NCBI GenBank assembly: GCA_037131955.1
Contig: JBAXQC010000040.1
Coordinates: forward strand, 1-26,407
Reading direction: 5' to 3'
From: CAIMMJ01 sp037131955
GTDB taxonomy: Bacteria; Bacteroidota; Bacteroidia; UBA4408
DNA: 26,407 bases
The first letter of the stretch is position 1. Each line of letters starts with the position of its first letter. Shown piece after piece: positions 1 through 7,396 of the stretch. The translations under genes were made by a program, and so were the position numbers. The notes beneath the pieces were generated by a model, which ran no database searches, was not told the DNA's origin, and worked only from the letters and a program-made list of their open reading frames with translations.

Positions 1-120
1 GCAATGACGTTTAAAAAAAATTTTCAGCAATGACGTTCCCGCTCGGTTGGTGTCCACCGCGGCGGATGCCACCAAACGCAATGAGTTCTTTTTGGTTGGT
101 CGCAAAGACCAACCAAGCGT
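1..120. repeat. GC-rich palindromic intergenic repeat patch
   Basis: This patch is far more GC-rich than its surroundings. The string GCAATGACGTT occurs at 1-11 and again at 28-38, and a related CGCAATGAG lies at 78-86. Two hairpins are visible. One runs from TTGGTG to CACCAA at about 46-74, with further pairing inside. The other is a perfect 10-bp stem, TTGGTTGGTC (92-101) and GACCAACCAA (107-116), around the loop GCAAA. Both stems end in the same TTGGT/ACCAA sequence. No reading frame explains it. It resembles dispersed intergenic palindromic elements, and the GCAATGACG string is often seen at the ends of such repeats; that is recollection, not a search result. The left boundary lies outside the window. 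Confidence 0.5.
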
Positions 121-304
121 GAAATTAATTTAAAAACAGTGTATTTTTCATCTTCCTCTGCACAGGCTTAACAACCCAAATTGCATGGCTACCTGGTTTT
201 GATTTTTGTTTTTTTACTTTATGTTTTATAAGATGCAAGGTTTAGATTTTAAAAAACTTTGCATTAGAAAGTAGAATAATTAAATTTACCCGATTTTATA
301 AAAT
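121..304. other. AT-rich leader region upstream of slyD, no gene
   Basis: I see no reading frame of note here. The only structure is an 11-bp inverted repeat, ATGCAAGGTTT (233-243) and AAACTTTGCAT (254-264), separated by 10 nt and ending 40 nt before the slyD start. It could form a hairpin (one G-U pair) in RNA or act as an operator. The right arm contains AAACTTTG, one base off the TAnnTTTG -7 consensus, so the palindrome may overlap the promoter. No clear -33 box was found. Confidence 0.3.
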
Positions 305-826
305 ATGATAATAGAAAAAAACAGGGTAGTTTCTGTAAGTTATAGCTTACACATACCCGAAGAAGAAGAAGGAACAGGAGAAGAAATGGTAGAACAAACA
401 ACTGCCGAAAATCCTTTTGTATTTTTGTTTGGTTCAAGTGGTCTCATTGAGCAATTTGAAAGTAACTTGGCAGGAAAAAAGATGGGCGACGCCTTCGATT
501 TTTTTATTTCTGCCACTCAGGCCTACGGTGATTATGACGAGGATAAATTGGTTGATATTCCCATTGAGGCATTTAAAGGGGAAGATGGCGAATTGGATAC
601 CGAAATGGTTCAAATTGGCAATGAACTTCCAATGGTAGATACCGACGGCAACAGACTTTTAGGCATTGTAGAAGAAGTAACCGACAAAGTGGTAAGAATG
701 GATTTTAACCATCCACTTGCCGGAAACGACCTGCACTTTACAGGCTATGTAATAAATGTGAGAGAAGCTTCACAAGAAGAAATTAGTCATGGTCACGTTC
801 ATGGCCAAGGTGGGCATCATCATTAA
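305..826 (+). CDS. slyD: SlyD-type FKBP peptidyl-prolyl cis-trans isomerase
   Basis: A 173-aa cytoplasmic FKBP-family prolyl isomerase and folding chaperone of the SlyD subgroup. The N-terminal half carries the FKBP strands (a VSVSYSL start, then GLIEQFE and AYGDYDED). A central insert-in-flap region (about 75-130) is the chaperone domain in this family, and the hallmark NHPLAG follows at about 136-141. The C-terminus is a His-rich tail of about 12 residues with six His, matching the metal-binding tail that gives some SlyD proteins a nickel or zinc role, though shorter than in E. coli. There is no signal peptide. The ATG start follows an A-rich leader without Shine-Dalgarno, as is normal in Bacteroidota. 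dxs follows 61 bp downstream on the same strand. Confidence 0.93.
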   Translation: MIIEKNRVVSVSYSLHIPEEEEGTGEEMVEQTTAENPFVFLFGSSGLIEQFESNLAGKKMGDAFDFFISATQAYGDYDEDKLVDIPIEAFKGEDGELDTEMVQIGNELPMVDTDGNRLLGIVEEVTDKVVRMDFNHPLAGNDLHFTGYVINVREASQEEISHGHVHGQGGHHH

Positions 827-887
827 TTAATTTAAACTTTTAAAAATTCTGAGTGTTATTTGCTCTATTAACCAATACTAAAAAACC

Positions 888-2810
888 ATGGAGGTAAAAG
901 CCGGTGAACTTCTTAAAAATATTTATTATCCTTCTGACCTTAGGAAGCTTAATGTTACTGACCTTCCTCAAGTTTCAAAAGAATTAAGAGATTATATTAT
1001 TGACGTTGTTTCTGTAAAAGGAGGTCATTTTGGAGCTAGCCTTGGCGTAGTGGAACTAACCGTTGCCTTGCATTATATTTTTAATACTCCAACCGATCAA
1101 TTGGTTTGGGATGTGGGGCATCAGGCTTATGGCCACAAAATACTTACCGGAAGAAGAGAGAATTTTTACACCAACAGAATTTACGGCGGTCTATCTGGTT
1201 TTCCAAAAAGATCAGAAAGTGAGTATGATACATTTGGTGTAGGCCACTCGTCTACCTCAATTTCTGCTGCATTAGGAATGGCCGTAGCAAACCACCATAA
1301 AAATGACAAAAGACAACACGTTGCCATAATCGGTGATGGTGCAATGACAGCGGGTATGGCTTTTGAAGGATTGAACCATGCCGGCGTTGAACACAGCAAT
1401 TTATTAGTAGTGCTCAACGACAATTGCATGTCTATAGACCCCAATGTTGGCGCCTTAAAAGAATATTTAACTGATATTACCACCTCTCATACCTACAACA
1501 AAATGAGAGACGATGTTTGGAAACTTCTAGGAAAAATAAGCAAGTTTGGTCCCAATGCACAAGCCATTGCCAGCAAATTAGAAAATTCTGTAAAATCGGC
1601 ATTGCTCAAACAAAGTAATTTGTTTGAATCCTTTAAATTTAGATACTTTGGCCCTGTTGATGGCCACGACGTAGAACGTTTGGCAAAAGTTCTTGAAGAT
1701 TTAAAAGATATACCCGGCCCTAAAATTCTACACATTCTTACCAGAAAAGGAAAAGGATACGAATTTTCTGAAAATGGAAATCAAACTGTATGGCATGCTC
1801 CTGGTATTTTTAACAAAGAAACCGGAGAGATCATTAAAGTAACTCCTGCATCACCTCAACCTCCAAAATACCAAGATGTTTTTGGACACACCATTGTTGA
1901 ATTGGCAGAAAAAAATCCCAAAATAATGGGAATTACTCCCGCTATGCCAAGTGGTTGTTCATTAAATATTATGATGAAAGCCATGCCAGACAGGGCTTTT
2001 GACGTTGGTATTGCAGAGCAGCATGCTGTAACTTTTTCTGCAGGTTTGGCTACCCAAGGAATGTTGCCTTTTTGTAATATTTATTCTTCGTTTATGCAAC
2101 GAGCCTACGATCAAGTTGTTCATGATGTTGCCCTACAAAATTTAAATGTAGTTTTTTGTTTAGACAGAGGTGGTTTAGCCGGTGCCGATGGCCCAACACA
2201 TCATGGAGTTTACGATATTGCCTATTTTAGATGTATTCCTAACATGGTGGTTTCGGCTCCAATGAACGAAGAAGAGTTAAGAAACTTAATGTACACCGCA
2301 CAGCTAGAAAATAAAGGTCCATTTAGTATCCGCTACCCAAGAGGAAACGGTGTTATGACAAATTGGAAATTGCCTTTTAAAGAGATTACTGTTGGCAAAG
2401 GGAGAAAGATTAAAAGCGGAACTGATATTGCAATACTTTCATTGGGCCACCCCGGAAATTTTGTAGTAGAAGCATGTGAATTGTTGAAAGAAACCCACAG
2501 CATAGCCCATTACGACATGAGGTTTGCAAAACCTTTAGACGAAGTATTGTTACACGAGGTGTTTAGTAAATTTGACAAAGTTATTACCATTGAAGACGGT
2601 TGTATACAAGGCGGAATGGGAAGTGCAGTATTAGAGTTTATGGCAGACAACGGTTATTCGGCAAGGGTAAAACGTTTAGGAATTCCGGATAAATTTATTG
2701 AGCACGGAGAGCAAAAAGAGCTCTGGCAAGAATGTGGATTTGATACCAACGCCATTGTGGAAACCGTTAAAGAAATGGTAGCCAAAAAAAATCAATCTTT
2801 GGTGGGATAA
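888..2810 (+). CDS. dxs: 1-deoxy-D-xylulose-5-phosphate synthase
   Basis: A thiamine-diphosphate enzyme that condenses pyruvate with glyceraldehyde 3-phosphate to give DXP, the first step of the MEP isoprenoid pathway and also a precursor for thiamine and pyridoxal. At 640 aa it is full length. Visible landmarks are GGHFGASLG (about 45-53), WDVGHQAYGHK, the TPP/Mg motif from GDG (149-151) to NDN (177-179), DRGGLAGADGPTHHG in the pyrimidine-binding domain, and the catalytic Glu in GIAEQHAV (E377). The C-terminal transketolase domain ends in a short lysine-containing tail. I see no thiamine riboswitch in the 61-bp leader. A HepT-like gene begins 16 bp after the stop and may be co-transcribed. 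Confidence 0.97.
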   Translation: MEVKAGELLKNIYYPSDLRKLNVTDLPQVSKELRDYIIDVVSVKGGHFGASLGVVELTVALHYIFNTPTDQLVWDVGHQAYGHKILTGRRENFYTNRIYGGLSGFPKRSESEYDTFGVGHSSTSISAALGMAVANHHKNDKRQHVAIIGDGAMTAGMAFEGLNHAGVEHSNLLVVLNDNCMSIDPNVGALKEYLTDITTSHTYNKMRDDVWKLLGKISKFGPNAQAIASKLENSVKSALLKQSNLFESFKFRYFGPVDGHDVERLAKVLEDLKDIPGPKILHILTRKGKGYEFSENGNQTVWHAPGIFNKETGEIIKVTPASPQPPKYQDVFGHTIVELAEKNPKIMGITPAMPSGCSLNIMMKAMPDRAFDVGIAEQHAVTFSAGLATQGMLPFCNIYSSFMQRAYDQVVHDVALQNLNVVFCLDRGGLAGADGPTHHGVYDIAYFRCIPNMVVSAPMNEEELRNLMYTAQLENKGPFSIRYPRGNGVMTNWKLPFKEITVGKGRKIKSGTDIAILSLGHPGNFVVEACELLKETHSIAHYDMRFAKPLDEVLLHEVFSKFDKVITIEDGCIQGGMGSAVLEFMADNGYSARVKRLGIPDKFIEHGEQKELWQECGFDTNAIVETVKEMVAKKNQSLVG

Positions 2811-2826
2811 GTAAATAAAGTTTCAA

Positions 2827-3258
2827 ATGAAATTAGATGTTGAACATTTTGAACGCTGCATAAATACAATTGAAAAAGCACACGAATTGCTTAAACAAAC
2901 TGATAAAAGTGAAATTTATTTTGATTTATATCGTTCGGCTTGCGTAAAAGAATTTGAATTAATTTTGGAGCAAAGTGGAAAACTACTTAGAAAAATATTG
3001 AAACCTTACTTTGATTCAACTCTCGCTGTTGACAGGCTTACGTTTAAAGATGTTTTTAGAAATGCTGTTTTAAGAGAGATAATTTCTGATACAGAATGTG
3101 AAAGATGGCTTAAATACAGAGATGTAAGAAATAGTTCTGCACATGATTATGGAGCAAATTTTGCTGAAGAAATAGTTACAATTTTAGAGAGTTTTATTCA
3201 GGATGCGAAAAGTATTGTAGGTTCTGTTCAGAAAGAAAATTACCGAGATGTTGATTAG
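2827..3258 (+). CDS. HepT-like HEPN toxin / HI0074-family nucleotidyltransferase partner
   Basis: A 143-aa all-helical protein of the HI0074/HepT family. The HEPN signature RX4HXY is present as R101, H106 and Y108 in RNSSAHDY. In established MntA-HepT systems the HEPN protein is an RNase toxin, and the tyrosine of this motif is AMPylated by the partner nucleotidyltransferase. The stop overlaps the start of the MNT gene by 11 nt, which implies translational coupling. It starts 16 bp after dxs with no obvious promoter of its own, so it may be read from the dxs transcript. Whether it is an active toxin or only the older 'substrate-binding' partner type cannot be told from sequence. Confidence 0.85.
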   Translation: MKLDVEHFERCINTIEKAHELLKQTDKSEIYFDLYRSACVKEFELILEQSGKLLRKILKPYFDSTLAVDRLTFKDVFRNAVLREIISDTECERWLKYRDVRNSSAHDYGANFAEEIVTILESFIQDAKSIVGSVQKENYRDVD

Positions 3259-3556
3259 ACCAAAAGACAAAGAAAATTTAATTCAAATATTCTCTGAAGC
3301 CAACATTCCATTTGAAGTTTGGGCTTATGGAAGTAGAGTTAATGGAACAGCCCACAGCGGTAGCGATTTAGATTTGGTAATTCGTGAAAAAGACGGAAAT
3401 CAAATACACTCTGAACTTTTTTCTTTTCTCTACAACAAAATAAAAGACAGTAACATTCCCATTTTAATTGAATTGAGAGATTGGACAAAAATTCCTGATA
3501 GTTTTAAAATCAACATCCAAAATAAACACGAAGTGTTGTATAGCAACATTGATTAG
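3248..3556 (+). CDS. MNT-domain minimal nucleotidyltransferase (putative antitoxin)
   Basis: A 102-aa single-domain polymerase-beta-fold nucleotidyltransferase. The family motif GSX10DXD is intact (G28, S29, D40, D42 in a GSRVNG...SDLDL context), so the metal- and NTP-binding centre should be present. The third carboxylate strand reads ILIELRDW; where relatives often have VDLVDW, a Glu (E75) stands in place of the first Asp. In MntA-HepT pairs this protein neutralises the HEPN toxin by AMPylating its motif tyrosine, and that role is inferred here from the gene pair. The ATG lies inside the last codons of the upstream gene in another frame. An EamA gene remnant begins 28 bp after the stop. Confidence 0.85.
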   Translation: MLIRPKDKENLIQIFSEANIPFEVWAYGSRVNGTAHSGSDLDLVIREKDGNQIHSELFSFLYNKIKDSNIPILIELRDWTKIPDSFKINIQNKHEVLYSNID

Positions 3557-3583
3557 CGAATATCTTCAAACCCAATTTTATAT

Positions 3584-3673
3584 TTATTTTCTATTCCTAT
3601 TTTTTACCCAAGCAATGCCAAATAAGGTAAGAAAAATAACCATTGTTCCAACGTAGAACGAAAGGTACATTCT
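3584..3673 (-). pseudogene. Remnant of the 3' end of an EamA transporter gene
   Basis: On the minus strand, 29 codons plus stop match the C-terminus of the intact EamA gene at 9157-10050. The match begins exactly at the stop codon. Of 92 bp, 86 are identical, and all six differences change the amino acid (for example Pro to Ser, Leu to Phe, Asn to Ile). That is what is expected from decay without selection. The shared core reads FYVGT, then LTLFG, then AWVKNRNRK. An in-frame stop at 3674-3676 and loss of similarity close the remnant. With the intact copy it forms direct repeats around a 5.57-kb segment. Confidence 0.85.
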
Positions 3674-3675
3674 TT
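3584..3675. repeat. Left copy of 92-bp direct repeat flanking a 5.57-kb segment
   Basis: Aligned without gaps to 9157-9248 at an offset of 5573 bp, with 86 of 92 positions identical. Similarity stops abruptly on the left at the EamA stop codon and fades on the right after 3675. This is the pattern of an insertion that split off, or re-created, the 3' end of a gene. Confidence 0.85.
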
Positions 3676-3786
3676 ATTTGACATGTTTAAATGTTGCTTT
3701 TATTCAAAAAAAATAAATAAACATATATTTTTTATTCACGAAACATTTTAATTTATTTGTATATAATTCCACCTAAAAATAATCCA

Positions 3787-5127
3787 TTGAAAAAAATTTC
3801 AACTTTAGCAGTTACTATGTTCTTTTTTGTAGGCTTAAACAACATATTTGCTGATACAAAACAAGACACTTCATCTATTTGGAAAAAAAAATGCGATGAT
3901 TTTGGCGAATGCAAATTACAGTTTGTAGAAAATTTTAAAGACAATTCACACAAATGGCCATTGGTTAATGACCCTGAACAAGGAATAGCAGAACTTATGC
4001 CGGGCGGAGGTTTGCATTTTCAAACCAAGAAAAAAATAGATTTTGCACAATGGATAAAATTAGAAGTAGATCAATACGAAGATTTTTCAATTGAAGCCGA
4101 TATAAAGTTTAACGGTGGCAGCAGCGAAGGTTTTTATGGAATAATTTATGGCGTAAAAGATTGGGACAACTATCATTTCTTTTGCATCAACTCGTCTGGC
4201 TATTATAATTATGGAGTTAGATACGAAGGCTTAAACGCAATTTTTAGCGGAAATATGTATTCTAACGCTATCCTTAAAGGGAAAAATAGTAATAAAATTA
4301 AAATTAAAAAAAGCGGAAAAAAAGCGTTTTTAAGTGTAAATGGAGAAATATTAGACAATTTTAATTATCGCCCAATTGCAGGAAAAAGAACTGGAATTGT
4401 TGTGTTCGAAAGCAAAATTGATTTGCAGTGCACTAATTTTGTTTATCAAAGAGACAATAACAACGAAATTAAAACAATTGACAAAGGCGACGAAAAATAT
4501 ACCAGTAGCGGCTCGGGTTTTATAATTAGCGAAAAAGGATACGTGGTTACTAATTATCACGTGATTGAAAAGGCAGACAATTGTTTTGTAGAACTTAAAA
4601 TAAATGAAGAATCAAAAACATACGAAGCAGAAGTAATACAAAAAGACAGTAAAACAGATTTGGCTATTTTAAAAATAAAAGGCGTTAGCTTGGATCCTGT
4701 TCAATTTAAAATACCCTATACTCACACAAATTCAACTGCAAATGTTGGAGCACAAGTGTTTACATTAGGTTATCCTATGGCATTAACATCCATGGGTAAA
4801 GAAGTGAAATTTAGCGATGGAAAAATTAGTTCTAAAACAGGCTATCAGGGAGACATAGGTTCTTACCAAACCACCGTTCCAGTGCAACCGGGCAATAGCG
4901 GTGGTCCTTTATTCGACAACGATGGAAAGTTAGTTGGAATTATTAACGCAAAAATTATGGAAGCCGACAATGTTTCTTATGCTATTAAATTAAGCAGCCT
5001 AAAAAATCTTCTTGAACTTCTGCCAGAGACCATAGAAACAGAATCGAAATTAGATTTGGCAGCAATGAATTTGGAACAAAAGATAAAGTTGCTTAGCAAG
5101 TTTACTGTGCTTATTAAATCGAAGTAA
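3787..5127 (+). CDS. Secreted LamG-like domain plus trypsin-like serine protease
   Basis: A two-domain exported protein of 446 aa. The frame opens at a TTG at 3757, but the TTG at 3787 gives a clean signal peptide (MKKISTLAVT...NIFA, cleaved near residue 22), so I prefer it. No ATG fits. Residues about 45-220 look like a concanavalin/LamG or DUF1080-type jelly roll (GFYGIIYGVKDWDNYHFF). Residues about 240-415 are a trypsin-fold HtrA-like protease with the triad H258 (TNYHVIE), D291 (SKTDLAIL) and S371 (PGNSGGPLFD). There is no PDZ domain, so it is not a standard DegP. Substrate unknown; a periplasmic or envelope location is likely. Three outer-membrane barrel genes follow on the same strand. 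Confidence 0.8.
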   Translation: MKKISTLAVTMFFFVGLNNIFADTKQDTSSIWKKKCDDFGECKLQFVENFKDNSHKWPLVNDPEQGIAELMPGGGLHFQTKKKIDFAQWIKLEVDQYEDFSIEADIKFNGGSSEGFYGIIYGVKDWDNYHFFCINSSGYYNYGVRYEGLNAIFSGNMYSNAILKGKNSNKIKIKKSGKKAFLSVNGEILDNFNYRPIAGKRTGIVVFESKIDLQCTNFVYQRDNNNEIKTIDKGDEKYTSSGSGFIISEKGYVVTNYHVIEKADNCFVELKINEESKTYEAEVIQKDSKTDLAILKIKGVSLDPVQFKIPYTHTNSTANVGAQVFTLGYPMALTSMGKEVKFSDGKISSKTGYQGDIGSYQTTVPVQPGNSGGPLFDNDGKLVGIINAKIMEADNVSYAIKLSSLKNLLELLPETIETESKLDLAAMNLEQKIKLLSKFTVLIKSK

Positions 5128-5171
5128 TGGTATTTTCTTTTTCAATTTTTCAATTTCTTTGACAAATTCTC

Positions 5172-5894
5172 ATGAGAAGTAGGTTTTGTTTTATTTTTTT
5201 ATTTTTTCTATTTCAAGGAGTATTTGCCCAGTCTGATTCACTTTCGCCTTTTAGAATGCCTGGCCTTAGCGGCGTAAAGGGCAAAGGGAGCAGTGTTGGC
5301 AACAATACAATAAATATAAGTTTAGGACACTTTATTAGAGGAGGCACGGTAATAACTTACGAAAGATTATTGGGTGAAAAAGGATTGGCACTGTATGGTG
5401 GATTAGGTTTTTCTGTAAGAGATGTAATGGGTCAATATTCTATAAATCATTCAGGGCCAATTGTAAAAGACATGATGGCAGATATCCAAGAACTTGGTGG
5501 TGGTTTGATGGTGGATGTTGGTGCAAAATATTACTTTGAAAAACTATTAGGAAATACTTTTATTGGTGCAGGAGTTACAAGCATTACAAACAACATGATT
5601 GTAAATTACGGATTTGATTACCTGCAAAACGATGTAGTTACAAACAGAAATTATAAATTAAACTACCGAAACAACGAAGTAAAATTTATGATTGGCATGG
5701 CCAGTGACCCACAGAATAAATTCTTTAATGAGTTTTCTATTGGGCCTAAAATTCGTTTTTTAAATTATGATTATGTAGATGCAACTGATAACCCTGATAG
5801 AAATTCTTACTATGATTATATAGTTACGAATGGAAGCAAAAAAGAAGTAAGATTTAGAATATTTTTTGGTTGGAAAATGGGTGTAAGATTTTAA
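5172..5894 (+). CDS. Outer-membrane beta-barrel-like protein, paralog 1 of 3
   Basis: A 240-aa exported protein with signal peptide MRSRFCFIFLFFLFQGVFA and a mature part of alternating polar and hydrophobic strands. It ends in GWKMGVRF; the terminal Phe is the usual BAM recognition signal of outer-membrane barrels. Motifs shared with the next two genes are SDS.SPFR.PG.SGVK after the cleavage site, SLGHFIRGGTVITYERLLG, a GVTSITN stretch, and FFNEFSIGPKIRFLNYDY near the end. No named family is recognised. Its signal peptide differs from those of paralogs 2 and 3, but its 3' end is identical to that of paralog 2. It lies 44 bp after the protease gene and 7 bp before the next paralog. Confidence 0.72.
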   Translation: MRSRFCFIFLFFLFQGVFAQSDSLSPFRMPGLSGVKGKGSSVGNNTINISLGHFIRGGTVITYERLLGEKGLALYGGLGFSVRDVMGQYSINHSGPIVKDMMADIQELGGGLMVDVGAKYYFEKLLGNTFIGAGVTSITNNMIVNYGFDYLQNDVVTNRNYKLNYRNNEVKFMIGMASDPQNKFFNEFSIGPKIRFLNYDYVDATDNPDRNSYYDYIVTNGSKKEVRFRIFFGWKMGVRF

Positions 5895-5991
5895 GGAAAT
5901 TATGAAAAAAAACTTGATTATAATTATTGCATTGCTAAGTATTTTAACATTGCAAGTACAAGCACAAAGCGATTCCATTTCATTATTTAGA
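5868..5991. repeat. Perfect 124-bp direct repeat, copy 1 (OMP gene junction)
   Basis: Identical to 6604-6727 over 124 bp. It covers the last 9 codons of paralog 1, the 7-bp spacer, and the start, signal peptide and first mature residues of paralog 2. One mismatch later the similarity continues to about 6012. The unit length is 736 bp. Confidence 0.92.
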
Positions 5992-6630
5992 GCACCAGGA
6001 AAAAGTGGAGTTAAGAACAATATAAATTCGGGAGGAAACAACTTAATTAGTTTTAGTTTAGGTCATTTTGTTCGTGGCGGCACAATTATTTCTTATGAAA
6101 GATTATTGGGCAAAAGTGGTATTTCTGTGTTTGCAGGGGCAGGTTTTTCTTTGTTAGATTTTTGGGGTCAATATTCAATTTTTGATGACAACTCATTGCT
6201 AATAAACGATGCAGCTTCAATTAGTTCATTTGAAATGGGAAGTATATATGATTTTGGTGCAAAATACAATTTTGATAAGTATTTAGGTGGTTTGTTTATT
6301 GGAGCTGGATTCACATCTATCACAAACACAGTATTTGCAGGGCAGAATGAAATTTTTAATTTTGGAAGCTCTAGTGTATCTAGCACAAACTTACGTTTAA
6401 ATTATACGAGCAATGAATTAAGAGTTATGATTGGAACAGTAAATGACCCTGAAAGTAGGTTTTATAATGAGTTTAGTATTGGTCCTAAAATTCGTTTTTT
6501 AGATTACGACAAAATAAACTCTGAATTTATTGTCGATAATAATGGTGGGTATTATAACAATACAAAAAAAAATAGAGAAGAAGTTAAGTTTGGTGTGTTT
6601 GTAGGTTGGAAAATGGGTGTAAGATTTTAA
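5902..6630 (+). CDS. Outer-membrane beta-barrel-like protein, paralog 2 of 3
   Basis: A 242-aa paralog of the genes on either side. The signal peptide, MKKNLIIIIALL...VQA followed by QSDSIS, is identical to that of paralog 3 at both protein and DNA level. The last eight residues, GWKMGVRF, are identical to those of paralog 1. The core between these borders is clearly diverged from both but keeps the SLGHFVRGG, ISYERLLG and FYNEFSIGPKIRF blocks. It probably forms a small barrel in the outer membrane; function unknown. It is separated from both neighbours by 7 bp, so the three genes should be one transcript. Confidence 0.72.
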   Translation: MKKNLIIIIALLSILTLQVQAQSDSISLFRAPGKSGVKNNINSGGNNLISFSLGHFVRGGTIISYERLLGKSGISVFAGAGFSLLDFWGQYSIFDDNSLLINDAASISSFEMGSIYDFGAKYNFDKYLGGLFIGAGFTSITNTVFAGQNEIFNFGSSSVSSTNLRLNYTSNELRVMIGTVNDPESRFYNEFSIGPKIRFLDYDKINSEFIVDNNGGYYNNTKKNREEVKFGVFVGWKMGVRF

Positions 6631-6727
6631 GGAAATTATGAAAAAAAACTTGATTATAATTATTGCATTGCTAAGTATTTTAACATTGCAAGTACAAGCA
6701 CAAAGCGATTCCATTTCATTATTTAGA
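6604..6727. repeat. Perfect 124-bp direct repeat, copy 2 (OMP gene junction)
   Basis: Second copy of the repeat at 5868-5991. It covers the last 9 codons of paralog 2, the 7-bp spacer and the signal-peptide region of paralog 3. Recombination between the copies would remove one 736-bp unit and leave an intact in-frame gene. Confidence 0.92.
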
Positions 6728-7363
6728 ACACCAGGAAAAAGTGGAGTAAAAAGCAGAGCAAATTCTGTTGGAAATAATTTACTTGGAATTAGTTTAAACC
6801 ATCTAAGCAGAGGAGGCTCTTCAATTTCTTACGAAAGATTAATAGGAGGAACAGGGCTTTCTGCTTATGCCGGAATTGGAATAAGTTTACGTGATGTTTG
6901 GGGTCAATATTCATACAGTAGAGAAGGACCAATAATTTACGATGATTTTTCTGAAGTAAAGAATTTTACATTTGGTAGAATATTAGATTTTGGTTTAAAA
7001 TATTATTTCGAAAAACAAACAGGAGGATTTTTTATTGGAAGCGGACTTACCTCAATTACCAATACAATTTATACCGGTTATGATTTTGCCTATGAATACA
7101 AAGGGATACAAACAAATAGTACTTTAAAATTGAATTACACAAGCAACGAAATAAAACTAATTCTAGGACACGTAAATAGCCAAGAAGACAGGTTTTACAG
7201 TGAGTTTGCTTTAGGGCCACAATTAAGATTTATGGGCTACGACCAAGTTCAATACGAGAGAGGGTCAACCATTAATGGAATTCAATATACCGTTACAAAA
7301 GATTATATTGAAGAAATTAAAATAGGAATATTTTTAGGTTGGAAAATTGGGCTTAGGTTTTAG
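6638..7363 (+). CDS. Outer-membrane beta-barrel-like protein, paralog 3 of 3
   Basis: A 241-aa third member of the array. It carries the same signal peptide as paralog 2, the conserved LNHLSRGGSSISYERL and GSGLTSITNTIY blocks, and a C-terminus GWKIGLRF that again ends in Phe but is diverged at DNA level from the 3' ends of paralogs 1 and 2. It is the last gene of the plus-strand run, and the convergent gene on the minus strand ends 33 bp away. No terminator hairpin is obvious between them. Confidence 0.72.
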   Translation: MKKNLIIIIALLSILTLQVQAQSDSISLFRTPGKSGVKSRANSVGNNLLGISLNHLSRGGSSISYERLIGGTGLSAYAGIGISLRDVWGQYSYSREGPIIYDDFSEVKNFTFGRILDFGLKYYFEKQTGGFFIGSGLTSITNTIYTGYDFAYEYKGIQTNSTLKLNYTSNEIKLILGHVNSQEDRFYSEFALGPQLRFMGYDQVQYERGSTINGIQYTVTKDYIEEIKIGIFLGWKIGLRF

Positions 7364-7396
7364 AAAAAAATTTTCAAATGTAACCCTCGTCAACTA

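Noticed and set aside
827..887. Thiamine riboswitch before dxs
   Set aside because: The 61-bp AT-rich gap is too short and lacks the conserved TPP-box sequences.
3757..3786. TTG at 3757 as the protease start
   Set aside because: It adds ten residues, with two prolines and little positive charge, before an otherwise normal signal peptide. The TTG at 3787 gives MKKISTLAV, a better n-region.
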